A DNA stretch of 64,000 nt from Trichococcus shcherbakoviae (GTDB lineage Bacteria; Bacillota; Bacilli; Lactobacillales; Aerococcaceae): positions 1,707,501-1,771,500 of the forward strand of contig NZ_OY762653.1 in assembly GCF_963666195.1 (NCBI RefSeq). The letters run 5' to 3'. This document shows positions 54,557-63,489 of this stretch, one piece after another (position 1 is the first letter of the stretch; each line of letters opens with the position of its first letter). A model generated the notes under the pieces. It worked only from the letters and a program-made list of their open reading frames with translations, ran no database searches and was not told where the DNA came from. A program made the position numbers and the translations under genes.

Positions 54557-55138
54557 TTATTTATTCAAGTCTGCACCTGTGAAGGCCCATTGCATGTGGT
54601 CATAGACATGCCCGCTCAATATCCGCTCGGAAACTGTCCGGAAGCCGACTTTTTCGTAAAGTTTTTTTGCCTGCAGATTGTCCTTTTCGCAATTCAGGCC
54701 GATGACGGTTTCACCCGCAACTGAGGCGAGTGCCGGCAGTGCTTGCAGCAATTGGTAAGCGACACCTTTTCCACGAGCTGACTGCTTCGTCACAATGGAA
54801 TCCAAATACCATTCTCCGGCAAATGTTTCGCTGTCGGGGAAAAGTCTGGGCGCCGTGACGTGCATTTCCTCAAAAGCGGTCCGGAGTGCGGCATCGATGA
54901 TGGGTTCGGAAGCTCCCGGATAGCCAAAGCAACAGCCGAGGATTTCGCCGTTTTCTTCATAGACAAGGCCATTACGGTAACTGAACCGGTAGACGTCCGC
55001 CTGCATGGCTCGAACTATCGCGGCTTTCAGGACATCCGGTTCCAACAGATCGAGCAGCGGCAATTCCATATCAACGAAAATTTCGTGAATCAGGTCGTAG
55101 AGTTCCGGACAGTCCTCTTTTCGGGCTTTGCGTATCAT
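54557..55138 (-). CDS. GNAT family N-acetyltransferase, 193 aa
   Basis: Full-size GNAT domain. The acetyl-CoA loop is seen as SIVTKQSARGKGVAYQLLQALPAL (about residues 114-137; the Q/R-x-x-G-x-G/A pattern), followed by GLNCEKDNLQAKKLYEKVGFRTV (about 146-168), the C-terminal strand-helix typical for the family. Substrate unknown. GGAAGGA upstream of ATG. Composition returns to that of the chromosome here, marking the right edge of the A+T-rich island. Confidence 0.88.
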   Translation of the reverse strand: MIRKARKEDCPELYDLIHEIFVDMELPLLDLLEPDVLKAAIVRAMQADVYRFSYRNGLVYEENGEILGCCFGYPGASEPIIDAALRTAFEEMHVTAPRLFPDSETFAGEWYLDSIVTKQSARGKGVAYQLLQALPALASVAGETVIGLNCEKDNLQAKKLYEKVGFRTVSERILSGHVYDHMQWAFTGADLNK

Positions 55139-55312
55139 CGTGCATCGTTCCTTCCGTTTTTTTTTAATTCCAGTATACCATTAGTTGCGAAGGCGCATCA
55201 GTTACTGTTCACTGCATTTCTGCTGTGGTAAACTGGTTGATAGAAGAAAATGTCTCGTTCGAATGGAGGGATCGGTTTGGCGAAGATGAAGTACAGCGGG
55301 AGTGGGAAGGCA

Positions 55313-55843
55313 ATGAAACGGATCGTCGTCATCGGATGCAGCGGATCGGGAAAGTCCACTTTTTCGCGCAAGCTTCAGCAAGTGACCGGCAATCCGTTGC
55401 ATCATCTCGATAAACTGTATTGGCTTCCCGGCTGGGAATTGCGCTCTGATGTGGAACAGGACCGGATCCAAAAAGAACGGATCAAAGAGGACAGCTGGAT
55501 AATCGACGGCAATTATCAACGTAGTCTGCCGATCCGGCTGGAGCGCGCCGATACGGTCTTCTTTTTCGACTACCCCAGAAGGTTGTGCCTTTACCGCGCG
55601 TTGAAGCGAATTGTTTCGAATCGCAAGCGCACCCGTCCCGATATGGGGGAAGGCTGCCCGGAGCGCTTCGACTGGGAATTCATGAAATTCATTTGGAACT
55701 TCAACAAAAACAACCGGCCGGGCTTGATTGCTTTACTGGATCAGGCGCCGGCCGGCATCGAAATTCAACATTTTCGCAGACCGCGCGAAGCAAGAGACTA
55801 TTTGCGGGCGTTGGAGGAACAAAAAGAAGAAGAAGTCGCTTAA
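55313..55843 (+). CDS. P-loop kinase-like protein (FlaR/topology modulation type), 176 aa
   Basis: Small AAA/adenylate-kinase-like NTPase of the group annotated as DNA topology modulation protein or FlaR. P-loop GCSGSGKST (about residues 8-16), the conserved HHLDKLYWLPGW (about 30-41), WIIDGNY (about 62-68) and FFFDYPRRLCLYRALKR (about 83-99). The biochemical role of this group is not settled. The start is uncertain; ATG 55313 gives the usual short N terminus before the P-loop, while in-frame ATGs at 55250 and 55286 would add 21 or 9 residues. Its last codons form one arm of a terminator. Confidence 0.82.
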   Translation: MKRIVVIGCSGSGKSTFSRKLQQVTGNPLHHLDKLYWLPGWELRSDVEQDRIQKERIKEDSWIIDGNYQRSLPIRLERADTVFFFDYPRRLCLYRALKRIVSNRKRTRPDMGEGCPERFDWEFMKFIWNFNKNNRPGLIALLDQAPAGIEIQHFRRPREARDYLRALEEQKEEEVA

Positions 55844-55868
55844 AACAGCGGCTTCTTCTTCTTTTTGT
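55820..55868. terminator. terminator whose left arm is coding sequence
   Basis: AAAAAGAAGAAGAAGTCGCT (the last codons of the kinase gene) pairs with AGCGGCTTCTTCTTCTTTTT around TAAAAC. Also serves the converging AraC gene, whose stop lies two bases on. Confidence 0.85.
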
Positions 55869-55869
55869 A

Positions 55870-56682
55870 TTATTGGTTTCCTTGACGACGGTATTGTGAA
55901 GGCGTGCAGTTCGACAATTCGCGGAATGTTTTCGAGAAGTGTGACGGTGACTGGAAGCCGACCAAGTGTGCAATATCGGCGATTGCGATATTGGTGTTGC
56001 GCAACATTTTTTGCGCTTCATCGATACGGATGTGGATCAAGTAGTCGATCGGCGACATGCCGACTTCCTGCTTGAAGATACGGATCAAGTAGAATTTGTT
56101 GATGTGGACCAGATCCACCAAGTCATCCAAAGTGATGTTCTTGTGGTAGTTCACTTTCATGTAATTCTTGACCGTTTGGATTTCTTTGTGGTTCTTCTTG
56201 TTCAGCGAGTTGCGGATTGAGAATTCTTCCAGACGCAACAAGTGGATCAGGATAATCTCGACGAAGCGTTTGCTGACCTCTTCGTAGCCTTGGTTGCGTG
56301 TGCTCATTTCATCCAGCAATAAATTCAGGAAGGTTGCGGTTTCTTTTTCACCGTCGTTGTGGCGGTAATAAGAGAAATCGCTTTCTGCATCCCCGATTTT
56401 TGAGAACTCAAGTCCGTGGATACCGACTTCGATGATCTCTGCTGCTTTATCTCCTGTCAGGTCCCAATAGTACTCTACATTTGGATTCAATAAAATCAAT
56501 TGATCTTTTGAAAGCTTTTCCGTCGTTTCTTTCATTATTAAAGAAACATCCCCAGATGTAACATAGAAAAGTTTAACATAAGGGAATTTTTGGTAGTTAG
56601 TAGGTTGGGCGGCTGTGATTGTATTCTTTTCAGCGAGTACAATCTTCAAGGAGAGGTTTTTTATGTTGGACATGGTATACAT
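55870..56682 (-). CDS. AraC family transcriptional regulator, 270 aa
   Basis: N-terminal cupin-like sensing domain (about residues 15-145, with KFPYVKLFYVTSGDVSLIM) and a C-terminal double helix-turn-helix (about 170-270: NITLDDLVDLVHINKFYLIRIFKQEVGMSPIDYLIHIRIDEAQKMLRNTNIAIADIAHLVGFQSPSHFSKTFRELSNCTPSQYRR), the AraC/XylS signature. ATG 56682 has AGGAGG at six bases; the reading up to 56760 has no ribosome site. It stands alone, with no sugar genes next to it, so its regulon is unknown. Confidence 0.92.
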   Translation of the reverse strand: MYTMSNIKNLSLKIVLAEKNTITAAQPTNYQKFPYVKLFYVTSGDVSLIMKETTEKLSKDQLILLNPNVEYYWDLTGDKAAEIIEVGIHGLEFSKIGDAESDFSYYRHNDGEKETATFLNLLLDEMSTRNQGYEEVSKRFVEIILIHLLRLEEFSIRNSLNKKNHKEIQTVKNYMKVNYHKNITLDDLVDLVHINKFYLIRIFKQEVGMSPIDYLIHIRIDEAQKMLRNTNIAIADIAHLVGFQSPSHFSKTFRELSNCTPSQYRRQGNQ

Positions 56683-57697
56683 ATTTATCCTCCTAACGTA
56701 ATCTATCTGATAGCAACGGTTCGACAATTTGAAAATTAATTGACTCAAATTCCATATCATCCGAACGAGCCAATAACAATAATAATATACTATTTTTTTG
56801 GTTTGTCTAGTATATTTTATAAAAATATCAAAATTTAATCCTTGTCATAAAAAGGCTAGTTTGTAATATGTATGTAATTTAATCTGACATGTACAAACTA
56901 GCTGCTAAAAATGATAAGTTTATTGCACAAATTATGTTGCCGTTAACGAAACCAATTTATTGATGCGACAGAGGTGGCAAATATTTTTCCATCAAAGGGC
57001 ATGAATTGTGGTATCGGCTTCGCTTCTCCCGATCGCGGCCGATTGCAATAAAAGTTTCCGGCTGAAGTGATCACTATCCATTTTTGGTGTGCAATTTAAC
57101 AGCCCCTTTAACATGGATTATCGGTCCCAAGATTGCTAAAAGACTTTCGGATCATAATAGACAGAAACTCTGTTTTTGTTTATTAAAAGTCTTTTAAAAA
57201 ACAAAATAGCTATAGTTGTTTGCACTTAAAAGCTTGTTTATGGGTACTTTTGGTGTGAGAAATTTTTTGATAAAAGCAATATAACTGATGTAAAGATATT
57301 TATTTTATTGGATGCTGGTATTTCTGCTCATCAAAAAGTGAGGGGCGGGAGAGAACAGGAAGGGATGCTTTTCGGAAAATCCTTATAGGTTGGGATTCCT
57401 CAGGCGCTGTGCTATATTTGTACGCGAATGCGACAAACGTCATTTCATGTATAGTATAGCACCATCGCGCGAAAACGTCATCCAATAACTGAACATTTTT
57501 ATATCAACTGAACGGAATTTGTATAAATTTCAATAAACTCAATGTAGGATGTTTGTTTCAGTTTTCAGGTAATCTTACAATTTTCAGTATTTGGCAGCTG
57601 AGTTTGTCGACTTAACGGGCTTTCTTTCTTTGTTTTGTGAGCAATATGGTAAAATGGACTTAGAATTGTAAGGGATTACGTTCCGGAGGTGCAAGCG
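56683..57697. other. long A+T-rich intergenic region
   Basis: About 1 kb with no gene that I can support on either strand. GCTAGTTTGTA (56855-56865) and TACAAACTAGC (56892-56902) form an 11-base inverted repeat with a 26-base spacer, about 170-220 bases before the AraC start; it could be an operator. The strings AAAAGACTTTC and AAAAGTCTTTT near 57138-57196 make a second weak dyad. No tRNA, riboswitch or terminator seen. Confidence 0.5.
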
Positions 57698-59101
57698 ATG
57701 AAAGGTGATTACGACCTGTTTTTTGAGTATTACTACGCGATTTATGATTATGTGCTGGCTGACAAAGTCGTGGTGACAGAGCATACATTGCATGATTTTC
57801 TGCATACGCAACAATACTATCGATTATCCCATGAAACGCAACGTTTTGCGAAGCGGTTTGCCGAAGAAGACATCTCTGTGGATCGGCTGTTGCTGAACGA
57901 ACGCGAAGCGCATGAGTGGTATCTCTTCTATTACAAACAGAATTTTCCAACCGGATATCCTTTCAATCATGCAAATGTGGAATTTATGGAAGGGGAATAT
58001 GAGTTGAAGGACTTTTCGCCGATAATCGGGCCTCTTGGTCACCAGCCCTTGCATGCGGGGATTTTGCGGAAAAGAATGAATGAAGATTATTTTATTTTCC
58101 CTTATTTCAAGAACCAAGCGAAGCTATCACACCTCATTCTCAGACCTATTGTAAACAAATTAATGACAGAGAACAAATATAATGTCAGGAAGTCGATCGA
58201 ACTCGTCCAGTTGTTTGAAGCTGAAGCAATCGGATCGGATTGGGAACCGACCAGAATCAAAGCGCAGATGGAAGAAGTGTTGCGGCAACAGTTACATTAT
58301 CGCGTCAGTTATTCTGACATAAAAAAACTGTGGCTACAGATGATTTTCATCAGCTTCCGTTACGAAAAGGATGAGGCGAGCTATATCCAGTGGGAGCATC
58401 ATGATTATGCGGATACGGTCCGGAAGTTGGAAAATTTTGCGGCGGTTTTGGATGGCAACCCGGACATTCAACTGACTGCTGAAGAAGGCGCATTGCTGAA
58501 ATGGGTCCGTTACGTCGTTTTTCGCTCCCGTGGTATGCATGACAGGGCGAAGGAAGAGGCGCATAAGTTGTTGGAACGCGAAGAATTGGTGGTGGGGGCA
58601 AGCCGCCAACCGTTGTACACCAAATTGGACATTGTGCCCATCAACGATACGTACAAGGATTTGGTTGTCCGTAAACTGTCGATCGATTTTCGGGATATTT
58701 TGGTTTCCTATTTGTTGGACAGCTACATTGCCGATTGTAAATATGAAGCAGCATTCTTCCTGTTGCAGCAGTCCGATCCTTATTTCAAACATTTCATCCC
58801 TCGTTATTACCGGAGTGCCAACCGGAACAAGTGGATGCCGGGGGAAGGAGAAGTTTCCACCGAACAACTTTTCCGGGAGCAGTTCCAACGGGTACGGATT
58901 GTCCTTGGGGATCATTGGGTAGATTCGTTGCACAAAGAAATCGAGGAAGAAACGAAGGAAGGCGTTACACTGAAGAAGGATGCATTTGATTGGTTGGTGC
59001 GATACCTGTACAATGTGATGAGCATTTTCCATGAAATGCAGGAAAGTGAATTGGCCGATCAGATGAACGCCTTTTATGCGCAGATGCGCCTTTCGGAATA
59101 A
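57698..59101 (+). CDS. uncharacterised protein, 467 aa
   Basis: I do not recognise the family. A soluble, charged protein without signal peptide or membrane helix; predicted mostly helical, very rich in Tyr, Phe and Trp in the first 130 residues (YDLFFEYYYAIYDYVL at 4-19). Long charged helices recur (about 170-200, 280-310, 400-450), suggesting a repeat-like or scaffold structure. ATG 57698 is eight bases after GGAGG; an in-frame start at 57689 overlaps it. Single-gene unit with a strong terminator after it. Not an obvious enzyme: no nucleotide-binding or metal-binding motif seen. Confidence 0.75.
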   Translation: MKGDYDLFFEYYYAIYDYVLADKVVVTEHTLHDFLHTQQYYRLSHETQRFAKRFAEEDISVDRLLLNEREAHEWYLFYYKQNFPTGYPFNHANVEFMEGEYELKDFSPIIGPLGHQPLHAGILRKRMNEDYFIFPYFKNQAKLSHLILRPIVNKLMTENKYNVRKSIELVQLFEAEAIGSDWEPTRIKAQMEEVLRQQLHYRVSYSDIKKLWLQMIFISFRYEKDEASYIQWEHHDYADTVRKLENFAAVLDGNPDIQLTAEEGALLKWVRYVVFRSRGMHDRAKEEAHKLLEREELVVGASRQPLYTKLDIVPINDTYKDLVVRKLSIDFRDILVSYLLDSYIADCKYEAAFFLLQQSDPYFKHFIPRYYRSANRNKWMPGEGEVSTEQLFREQFQRVRIVLGDHWVDSLHKEIEEETKEGVTLKKDAFDWLVRYLYNVMSIFHEMQESELADQMNAFYAQMRLSE

Positions 59102-59104
59102 ATC

Positions 59105-59142
59105 AAAAGAAGCAGCCGGCAAAAATCCGGCTGCTTCTTTTG
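59105..59142 (+). terminator. terminator of the 467-residue protein gene
   Basis: AAAAGAAGCAGCCGG and CCGGCTGCTTCTTTT arms around CAAAAAT. Confidence 0.93.
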
Positions 59143-59162
59143 GTTGCTCGTAATGCTCGATT

Positions 59163-59318
59163 TCTAAACGGGATTCATCGTATCCTGTAGTTGAGTTCTG
59201 ATTCGCAGATACCACTACCGTTTCGCACCCCGCGGAGTGAACAAAAGAGGTTCACTTCGTGGGGTACTCCAACGTCCGGTTATCTAAACGCGAATCATCA
59301 CATCCTGAACTTAATCGT
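59163..59318. repeat. degenerate direct repeats flanking a hairpin
   Basis: A 35-base unit starting near 59160 (with TCTAAACGGGATTCATC) recurs near 59281 (with TCTAAACGCGAATCATC), about 26 of 35 bases the same. Between them ACCCCGCGGAGTGAAC and GTTCACTTCGTGGGGT form a 16-base stem (about 59229-59267). The right unit reaches into the end of the ABC gene. The hairpin may be the terminator for that gene. Confidence 0.45.
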
Positions 59319-61332
59319 GTCTTAGGGCTTCTACTGGGTCTAGGCGGGCTGCTTTTTGGGCTGGCATCAGGCCGGCTACCATGCTGATGATCACGCTGGT
59401 GACAATGCCGAACACCGCAAATGCCGGTGTCATATTCAGGATGGCAGTATCAAACAGGTTCTCCACAACAATATTTCCGACGACGGTGATGAGGTAGGCG
59501 ATACCAACACCCAGAATGCCGCTGAACAGACCGATCAGGAAGGACTCAGAAACGAAGATGCGGCGGATATCTTTCTTGCGGCCACCGATTGCTTTGATGA
59601 CACCGATTTCTTGTGTCCGTTCCACTACGCTGATGTAGAGTACCGTCAAAATCATGATGGCGGACACGAACAAGGAGATACCGGCAACCCCGGAAAGGAT
59701 GTAAGTGAAGATATCTAGCATTTGGGTGAACGTGGAAGCCAGGGCATCCGCAGATGAACCACGGTAACCTAGGGCGGCCACTTCATCTTTGATGGCTTGG
59801 GTATTTTCCGGATCATCAGATACCAAGTAGACAACGTTCGGTTCTACTTCCAGATTGTTTTCCGCAGTCAAGGTTTCGAATGATTCCGCCGACATATAGA
59901 CAGATTCAAACGCACCGATAGCTTGGCCGGCTGAATAGATGCCGCTGATGACATAATTTTTTTCCAGAGATTCGCCGTCTATAGTAACATCCACGGTCAC
60001 TTCTTTTCCGATGGCTTCTTCGGCAGTGCCAGCCATCTGATTGGCGACACCTTCTGTGATCAGGATTTCGCCTGCTTCAGGGAAAGCGCCGTAGAGGATG
60101 TTGGAATCGGTCATGCCGGAGGTTGTCCCAAAGTTCATGAAGGCATATTTTTCGCCTTCATAGATGACGTTATCGCTGCCGATCGTAAGCGAAGAGTAGG
60201 CCAGATTGACTTCTGCCACATGCGGAATATTCCGTAGTTTTTCCAGATCTTCTTCTCCGAACGGGTCAGACTGCGTTACCCCGGCAGGAGGACCTGATGG
60301 CGCGGACCCGGCAGGTATCTCAGCACCGGCCGGCGTCATGATCATCTTAGAGGAGTCAGTGTTTTCGCTGTTGTTGGTTTCCATCACGATGGGCATCCGC
60401 ACTTCACTTACGAGCGGATTGACGTTGGCGTTCATCGTTTCGGTCAGGTAGTCATTGACGCCTTCACCAAGGGACAGCATCACGATGATACTCATTATGC
60501 CGATGCTGCCGCCGAGAGCGATCAGGATGTTCCGGGCCAACTTTTCCTTCATATTAAGAAGGGCCAAACGGATTGCCGCAAAAAAAGTGAGATTTTTACT
60601 CTTGGTTTTCTGCTGGATTTCAAGCAAATTTTCGTGTAACGCGATCTCGCCTTGACGGATATCGCCGATGATTTTTCCGTCATCGATTGTGACGACGCGC
60701 GTGGAGCGGGCCGCTACTTTCTCCGAGTGGGTGACCATGATGACAAGTTTGCCGGTTTTGGCGATGTCCTGGATGATGTCCAAAACCTGGTCCGTCGTCT
60801 GTGAGTCCAAGGCTCCGGTAGGTTCATCGGCAATGATGATGTCCGGGTCGTTGACCAACGCGCGGGCGATGGCTACACGCTGCTTTTGCCCGCCGGATAA
60901 CTGGCTCGGTTTCTTTTTGTATTGGTCGTCGAGGCCGAGTTGCTTCAGGACTTCTCTCGCCCTTGCGACCCGCGTTTTTTTGTCGATGTTCGAAAGCGTC
61001 ATTGCCAACGTGACGTTATCCAGCACGCTCAGGTGGGAAACAAGATTGAAACTCTGGAAAACGAAGCCAATTTTCTCTTTATGGTAATTCACGAAATCTT
61101 TTTCCTTGAACGTGCTCATGTTTTGGCCGTCAATGGTTATTTCGCCTGAGAACTGGCTGTCCAGGCCGCCCAACAGATTCATCAAGGTTGATTTACCGCT
61201 GCCGGATTCGCCGACGATTGAGACCAATTCGCCTTTGTCCAAGGAAAGGTTGACGTCCTTCAGTGCCTGGAAATCTTCCGAGCCGCTGATCGGGTAAAAT
61301 TTATTCAGATTTTTTAGTTCCACAAAAGCCAT
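59311..61332 (-). CDS. MacB-type ABC transporter, ATPase fused to permease, 673 aa
   Basis: ATPase domain: Walker A GESGSGKST (about residues 40-48), signature LSGGQKQRVAIARAL (about 145-159), Walker B IIIADEPTGALDS. Then one helix (about 270-295), a large extracytoplasmic MacB-PCD domain with a Pro/Ala/Gly-rich loop (PAGAEIPAGSAPSGPPAG, about 335-352), and three C-terminal helices with VVERTQEIGVIKAIGGRKKDIRR (about 565-587). Likely drug or peptide efflux. Start ATG 61332 lies 12 bases after AAGGAGG, a long gap. Placed under the TetR-family regulator encoded just upstream. Confidence 0.92.
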   Translation of the reverse strand: MAFVELKNLNKFYPISGSEDFQALKDVNLSLDKGELVSIVGESGSGKSTLMNLLGGLDSQFSGEITIDGQNMSTFKEKDFVNYHKEKIGFVFQSFNLVSHLSVLDNVTLAMTLSNIDKKTRVARAREVLKQLGLDDQYKKKPSQLSGGQKQRVAIARALVNDPDIIIADEPTGALDSQTTDQVLDIIQDIAKTGKLVIMVTHSEKVAARSTRVVTIDDGKIIGDIRQGEIALHENLLEIQQKTKSKNLTFFAAIRLALLNMKEKLARNILIALGGSIGIMSIIVMLSLGEGVNDYLTETMNANVNPLVSEVRMPIVMETNNSENTDSSKMIMTPAGAEIPAGSAPSGPPAGVTQSDPFGEEDLEKLRNIPHVAEVNLAYSSLTIGSDNVIYEGEKYAFMNFGTTSGMTDSNILYGAFPEAGEILITEGVANQMAGTAEEAIGKEVTVDVTIDGESLEKNYVISGIYSAGQAIGAFESVYMSAESFETLTAENNLEVEPNVVYLVSDDPENTQAIKDEVAALGYRGSSADALASTFTQMLDIFTYILSGVAGISLFVSAIMILTVLYISVVERTQEIGVIKAIGGRKKDIRRIFVSESFLIGLFSGILGVGIAYLITVVGNIVVENLFDTAILNMTPAFAVFGIVTSVIISMVAGLMPAQKAARLDPVEALRHD

Positions 61333-61375
61333 AGTTATGGGATGCCTCCTTATTATATTAAAAGAAATAACGATG

Positions 61376-61393
61376 AGTGAGTATTTACTCACT
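61376..61393. promoter_or_regulatory. palindromic operator, likely TetR-family site
   Basis: AGTGAGTATTTACTCACT, a perfect 18-base palindrome, between the TetR gene and the ABC gene. On the minus strand it covers the -10 (AATACT, 61385-61380) of a promoter whose -35 is TTGACT (61407-61402), spacing 16. Occupancy would block transcription of the ABC gene. Confidence 0.75.
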
Positions 61394-61431
61394 GTGCGAT
61401 TAGTCAAGTATAGCGATTCGGGAACGGGCTG

Positions 61432-62094
61432 TCAATGCAATTGCTTATCAGGTTTCAGTCCTTTGACGATCTGCTGGGTCAGATAGGCGATTTCGGCTTC
61501 TTTATCGCGCTTTGTATCCGTGAAAAGGACGTAATGGGTCAGGTGATTGCCGAATAGGATACTCATGATGAACTGCCAAATCACGGGATTTGGCCAATCG
61601 ACGATTTCGTTTTTTTCTTTATAGCCGTCAAGGATTGCGTAAATGCCTTCTATCAAGTCCTTAGGGATCATGGTGATGAATTCTTTGTACCGCTGTTTGT
61701 CGTACATCATTTCGCTGATGAAAATTTTACCGGATTGGAAATGCTCTTCAGGCATCATGACGTCCTTGCGCACGATGAATTCCACGAACCGCTCAAACGG
61801 CGCATTCTCTGCAGAATTGCGGAACTGCTGCACTTGGGCGAGCGCTTCCGTTGAGATGATGTCGCGCAGAATCGGGAAAATCGTAGCGTAAAGCAAGTTT
61901 TCCTTGGTCCCGAAGTGCTTGTAGATGGTCCCTTCGGCAACGTTGGCTGCTTTGGCGATGTCCTTTGTGCTGGTGTTGGAGAATCCTTTCGTCGAGAACA
62001 GCACCACGCAAGCATCCAGAATATCCTGCATCTTGGGCGACAAGCCTTCTTTACTGCGAATTTTTTGTTTTAAAGCTTCCACAAACTTTTCCAT
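61432..62094 (-). CDS. TetR family transcriptional regulator, 220 aa
   Basis: N-terminal TetR helix-turn-helix: KMQDILDACVVLFSTKGFSNTSTKDIAKAANVAEGTIYKHFGTKENLLYATIF (about residues 21-73). The C-terminal ligand domain (about 80-215) is not informative. Same strand and directly before the MacB-type ABC gene, with a perfect palindrome between; by family habit it represses that exporter and releases it when a ligand binds. AGAGGAG lies ten bases before ATG. Confidence 0.93.
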   Translation of the reverse strand: MEKFVEALKQKIRSKEGLSPKMQDILDACVVLFSTKGFSNTSTKDIAKAANVAEGTIYKHFGTKENLLYATIFPILRDIISTEALAQVQQFRNSAENAPFERFVEFIVRKDVMMPEEHFQSGKIFISEMMYDKQRYKEFITMIPKDLIEGIYAILDGYKEKNEIVDWPNPVIWQFIMSILFGNHLTHYVLFTDTKRDKEAEIAYLTQQIVKGLKPDKQLH

Positions 62095-62255
62095 TTAACG
62101 TATGCTCCTCTGGGTGATGTTGCTTCCATAGTACTCGGACCGGTGGATTAATGCAACAAGTCGGCGCCATGACTTATCCTCTTTTGCGAAATACGTGTGA
62201 TAAATCGCCGAAAAGGTGCTAAGATGAAAGTATGATGAGAATTGGAGGGGAAAAG

Positions 62256-63239
62256 ATGCACAAAAATAAACTGGTTGTGGTGGGTGTGGGCCACGTAGGG
62301 TCCTATGTGTTGGCTGACGCGATGAAATTGCGGTTATTTGCGGAAATTGCGACGATCGATATTTTGAAGGATGTTGCCCATGGGGAAGCCTTGGATCAGG
62401 CGCATGCGACCGCGTTGACCTATATGTCCAATGTCGATGTACACGCTGGGGATTACGCCGATTGCGCGGATGCGGACGTCATCATCATCGCTGCTGGACC
62501 GAGTGTTCTTAAGGATGATAAGAATCCGAATGCCATCCCGGATCGCGCATCATTGACCGGGAAAAATGCGGCGGTCATCCGTGAAGTCATGGCCGAAATC
62601 ATAAAATATACAAAAGAGGCCATCATCATCCTGATAACGAATCCATTGGACACAGTGACCTATATCGCAGCCAGCGAATTCGATTATCCGGAAGGACGGA
62701 TCTTCGGGACAGGCACGATGTTGGACTCTGCCCGTCTGCGGAAAGTGATTTCGCAACAGTACGGTGTCGATCCCAAGAGTGTGACCGGCTACATGATGGG
62801 CGAGCATGGCTTTACCGCCTTCCCGGTGGTGAGCCGGTTGGCCATAAACGGCATCCGCTATGATGAGTTCGGAACTTATTTCCCGGAAGTGGAGACATTG
62901 GATCCCGAAGCAATCGGGGCGGCGGTCGTGAAGTCGGCCTATGATGTCCTGAATGGGAAAGGCTGGACGAATGCCGGGGTTGCGCAATCTGCGATCACTC
63001 TAGCGCAGGCTGTCCTACTGGATGAAAAGAGCGTCCATCCCGTCTGCACAATTCTGCGCGGACAGTACGGACATGACGGTGATGTGGCTTTGAGCATGCC
63101 TTGCCTGATCGGTCGCAATGGCGTGGAAAAACAATTCGGGGTCGCTTTGGATGAGTGGGAAACTGCCAAACTCAACGCTTCCATCGATTACATCCAATTG
63201 GCGATGAAGGATGCGAAGACGGGTCCGTTCAAAGATTAA
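62256..63239 (+). CDS. L-lactate/2-hydroxyacid dehydrogenase (LDH/MDH superfamily), 327 aa
   Basis: NAD-dependent 2-hydroxyacid dehydrogenase. Rossmann loop VGVGHVGSYV (about residues 9-18), the Asp of TIDILKD binding NAD ribose, NPLDTVTY (about 131-138) with the catalytic-site Asn, and MGEHGFTAF with active His (about 187). The substrate-specificity loop (about 88-105: AAGPSVLKDDKNPNAIPDR) is not that of classical LDH (Gln) or MDH (Arg), so it may be an L-2-hydroxyisocaproate dehydrogenase or similar. ATG 62256 has GGAGGGG at five bases; the longer in-frame start is unlikely. Confidence 0.88.
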   Translation: MHKNKLVVVGVGHVGSYVLADAMKLRLFAEIATIDILKDVAHGEALDQAHATALTYMSNVDVHAGDYADCADADVIIIAAGPSVLKDDKNPNAIPDRASLTGKNAAVIREVMAEIIKYTKEAIIILITNPLDTVTYIAASEFDYPEGRIFGTGTMLDSARLRKVISQQYGVDPKSVTGYMMGEHGFTAFPVVSRLAINGIRYDEFGTYFPEVETLDPEAIGAAVVKSAYDVLNGKGWTNAGVAQSAITLAQAVLLDEKSVHPVCTILRGQYGHDGDVALSMPCLIGRNGVEKQFGVALDEWETAKLNASIDYIQLAMKDAKTGPFKD

Positions 63240-63243
63240 GAAG

Positions 63244-63274
63244 GAGGGCATAGCGGCAAGCTATGCTCTTTTTG
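63244..63274 (+). terminator. terminator of the dehydrogenase gene
   Basis: AGGGCATAGC and GCTATGCTCT arms around GGCAA, five to six T. Confidence 0.85.
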
Positions 63275-63489
63275 AGTGATGGATTTTTTGGTGCTGAGCC
63301 CTTAAAGACATCGCAAAATTTGACAAAGGTGCTCATGAATATCCATAATTAAGATAAGTAAACTGTGCGATTTCATCGGGAATACCTTTAGAAATAACGC
63401 GGGTGCAAAGGATAGGAGCTGGAAGGGGGAAGGTTTCGGAAAAAGAGAATGCTATCCGATCATCCGAATGCCTGAAAGGAGTGGCAAAA

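Noticed and set aside
56683-57697. A gene in the 1-kb gap before the 467-residue protein
   Set aside because: Only one short frame (57300-57485, minus strand) exists, with no ribosome site and no protein-like features.
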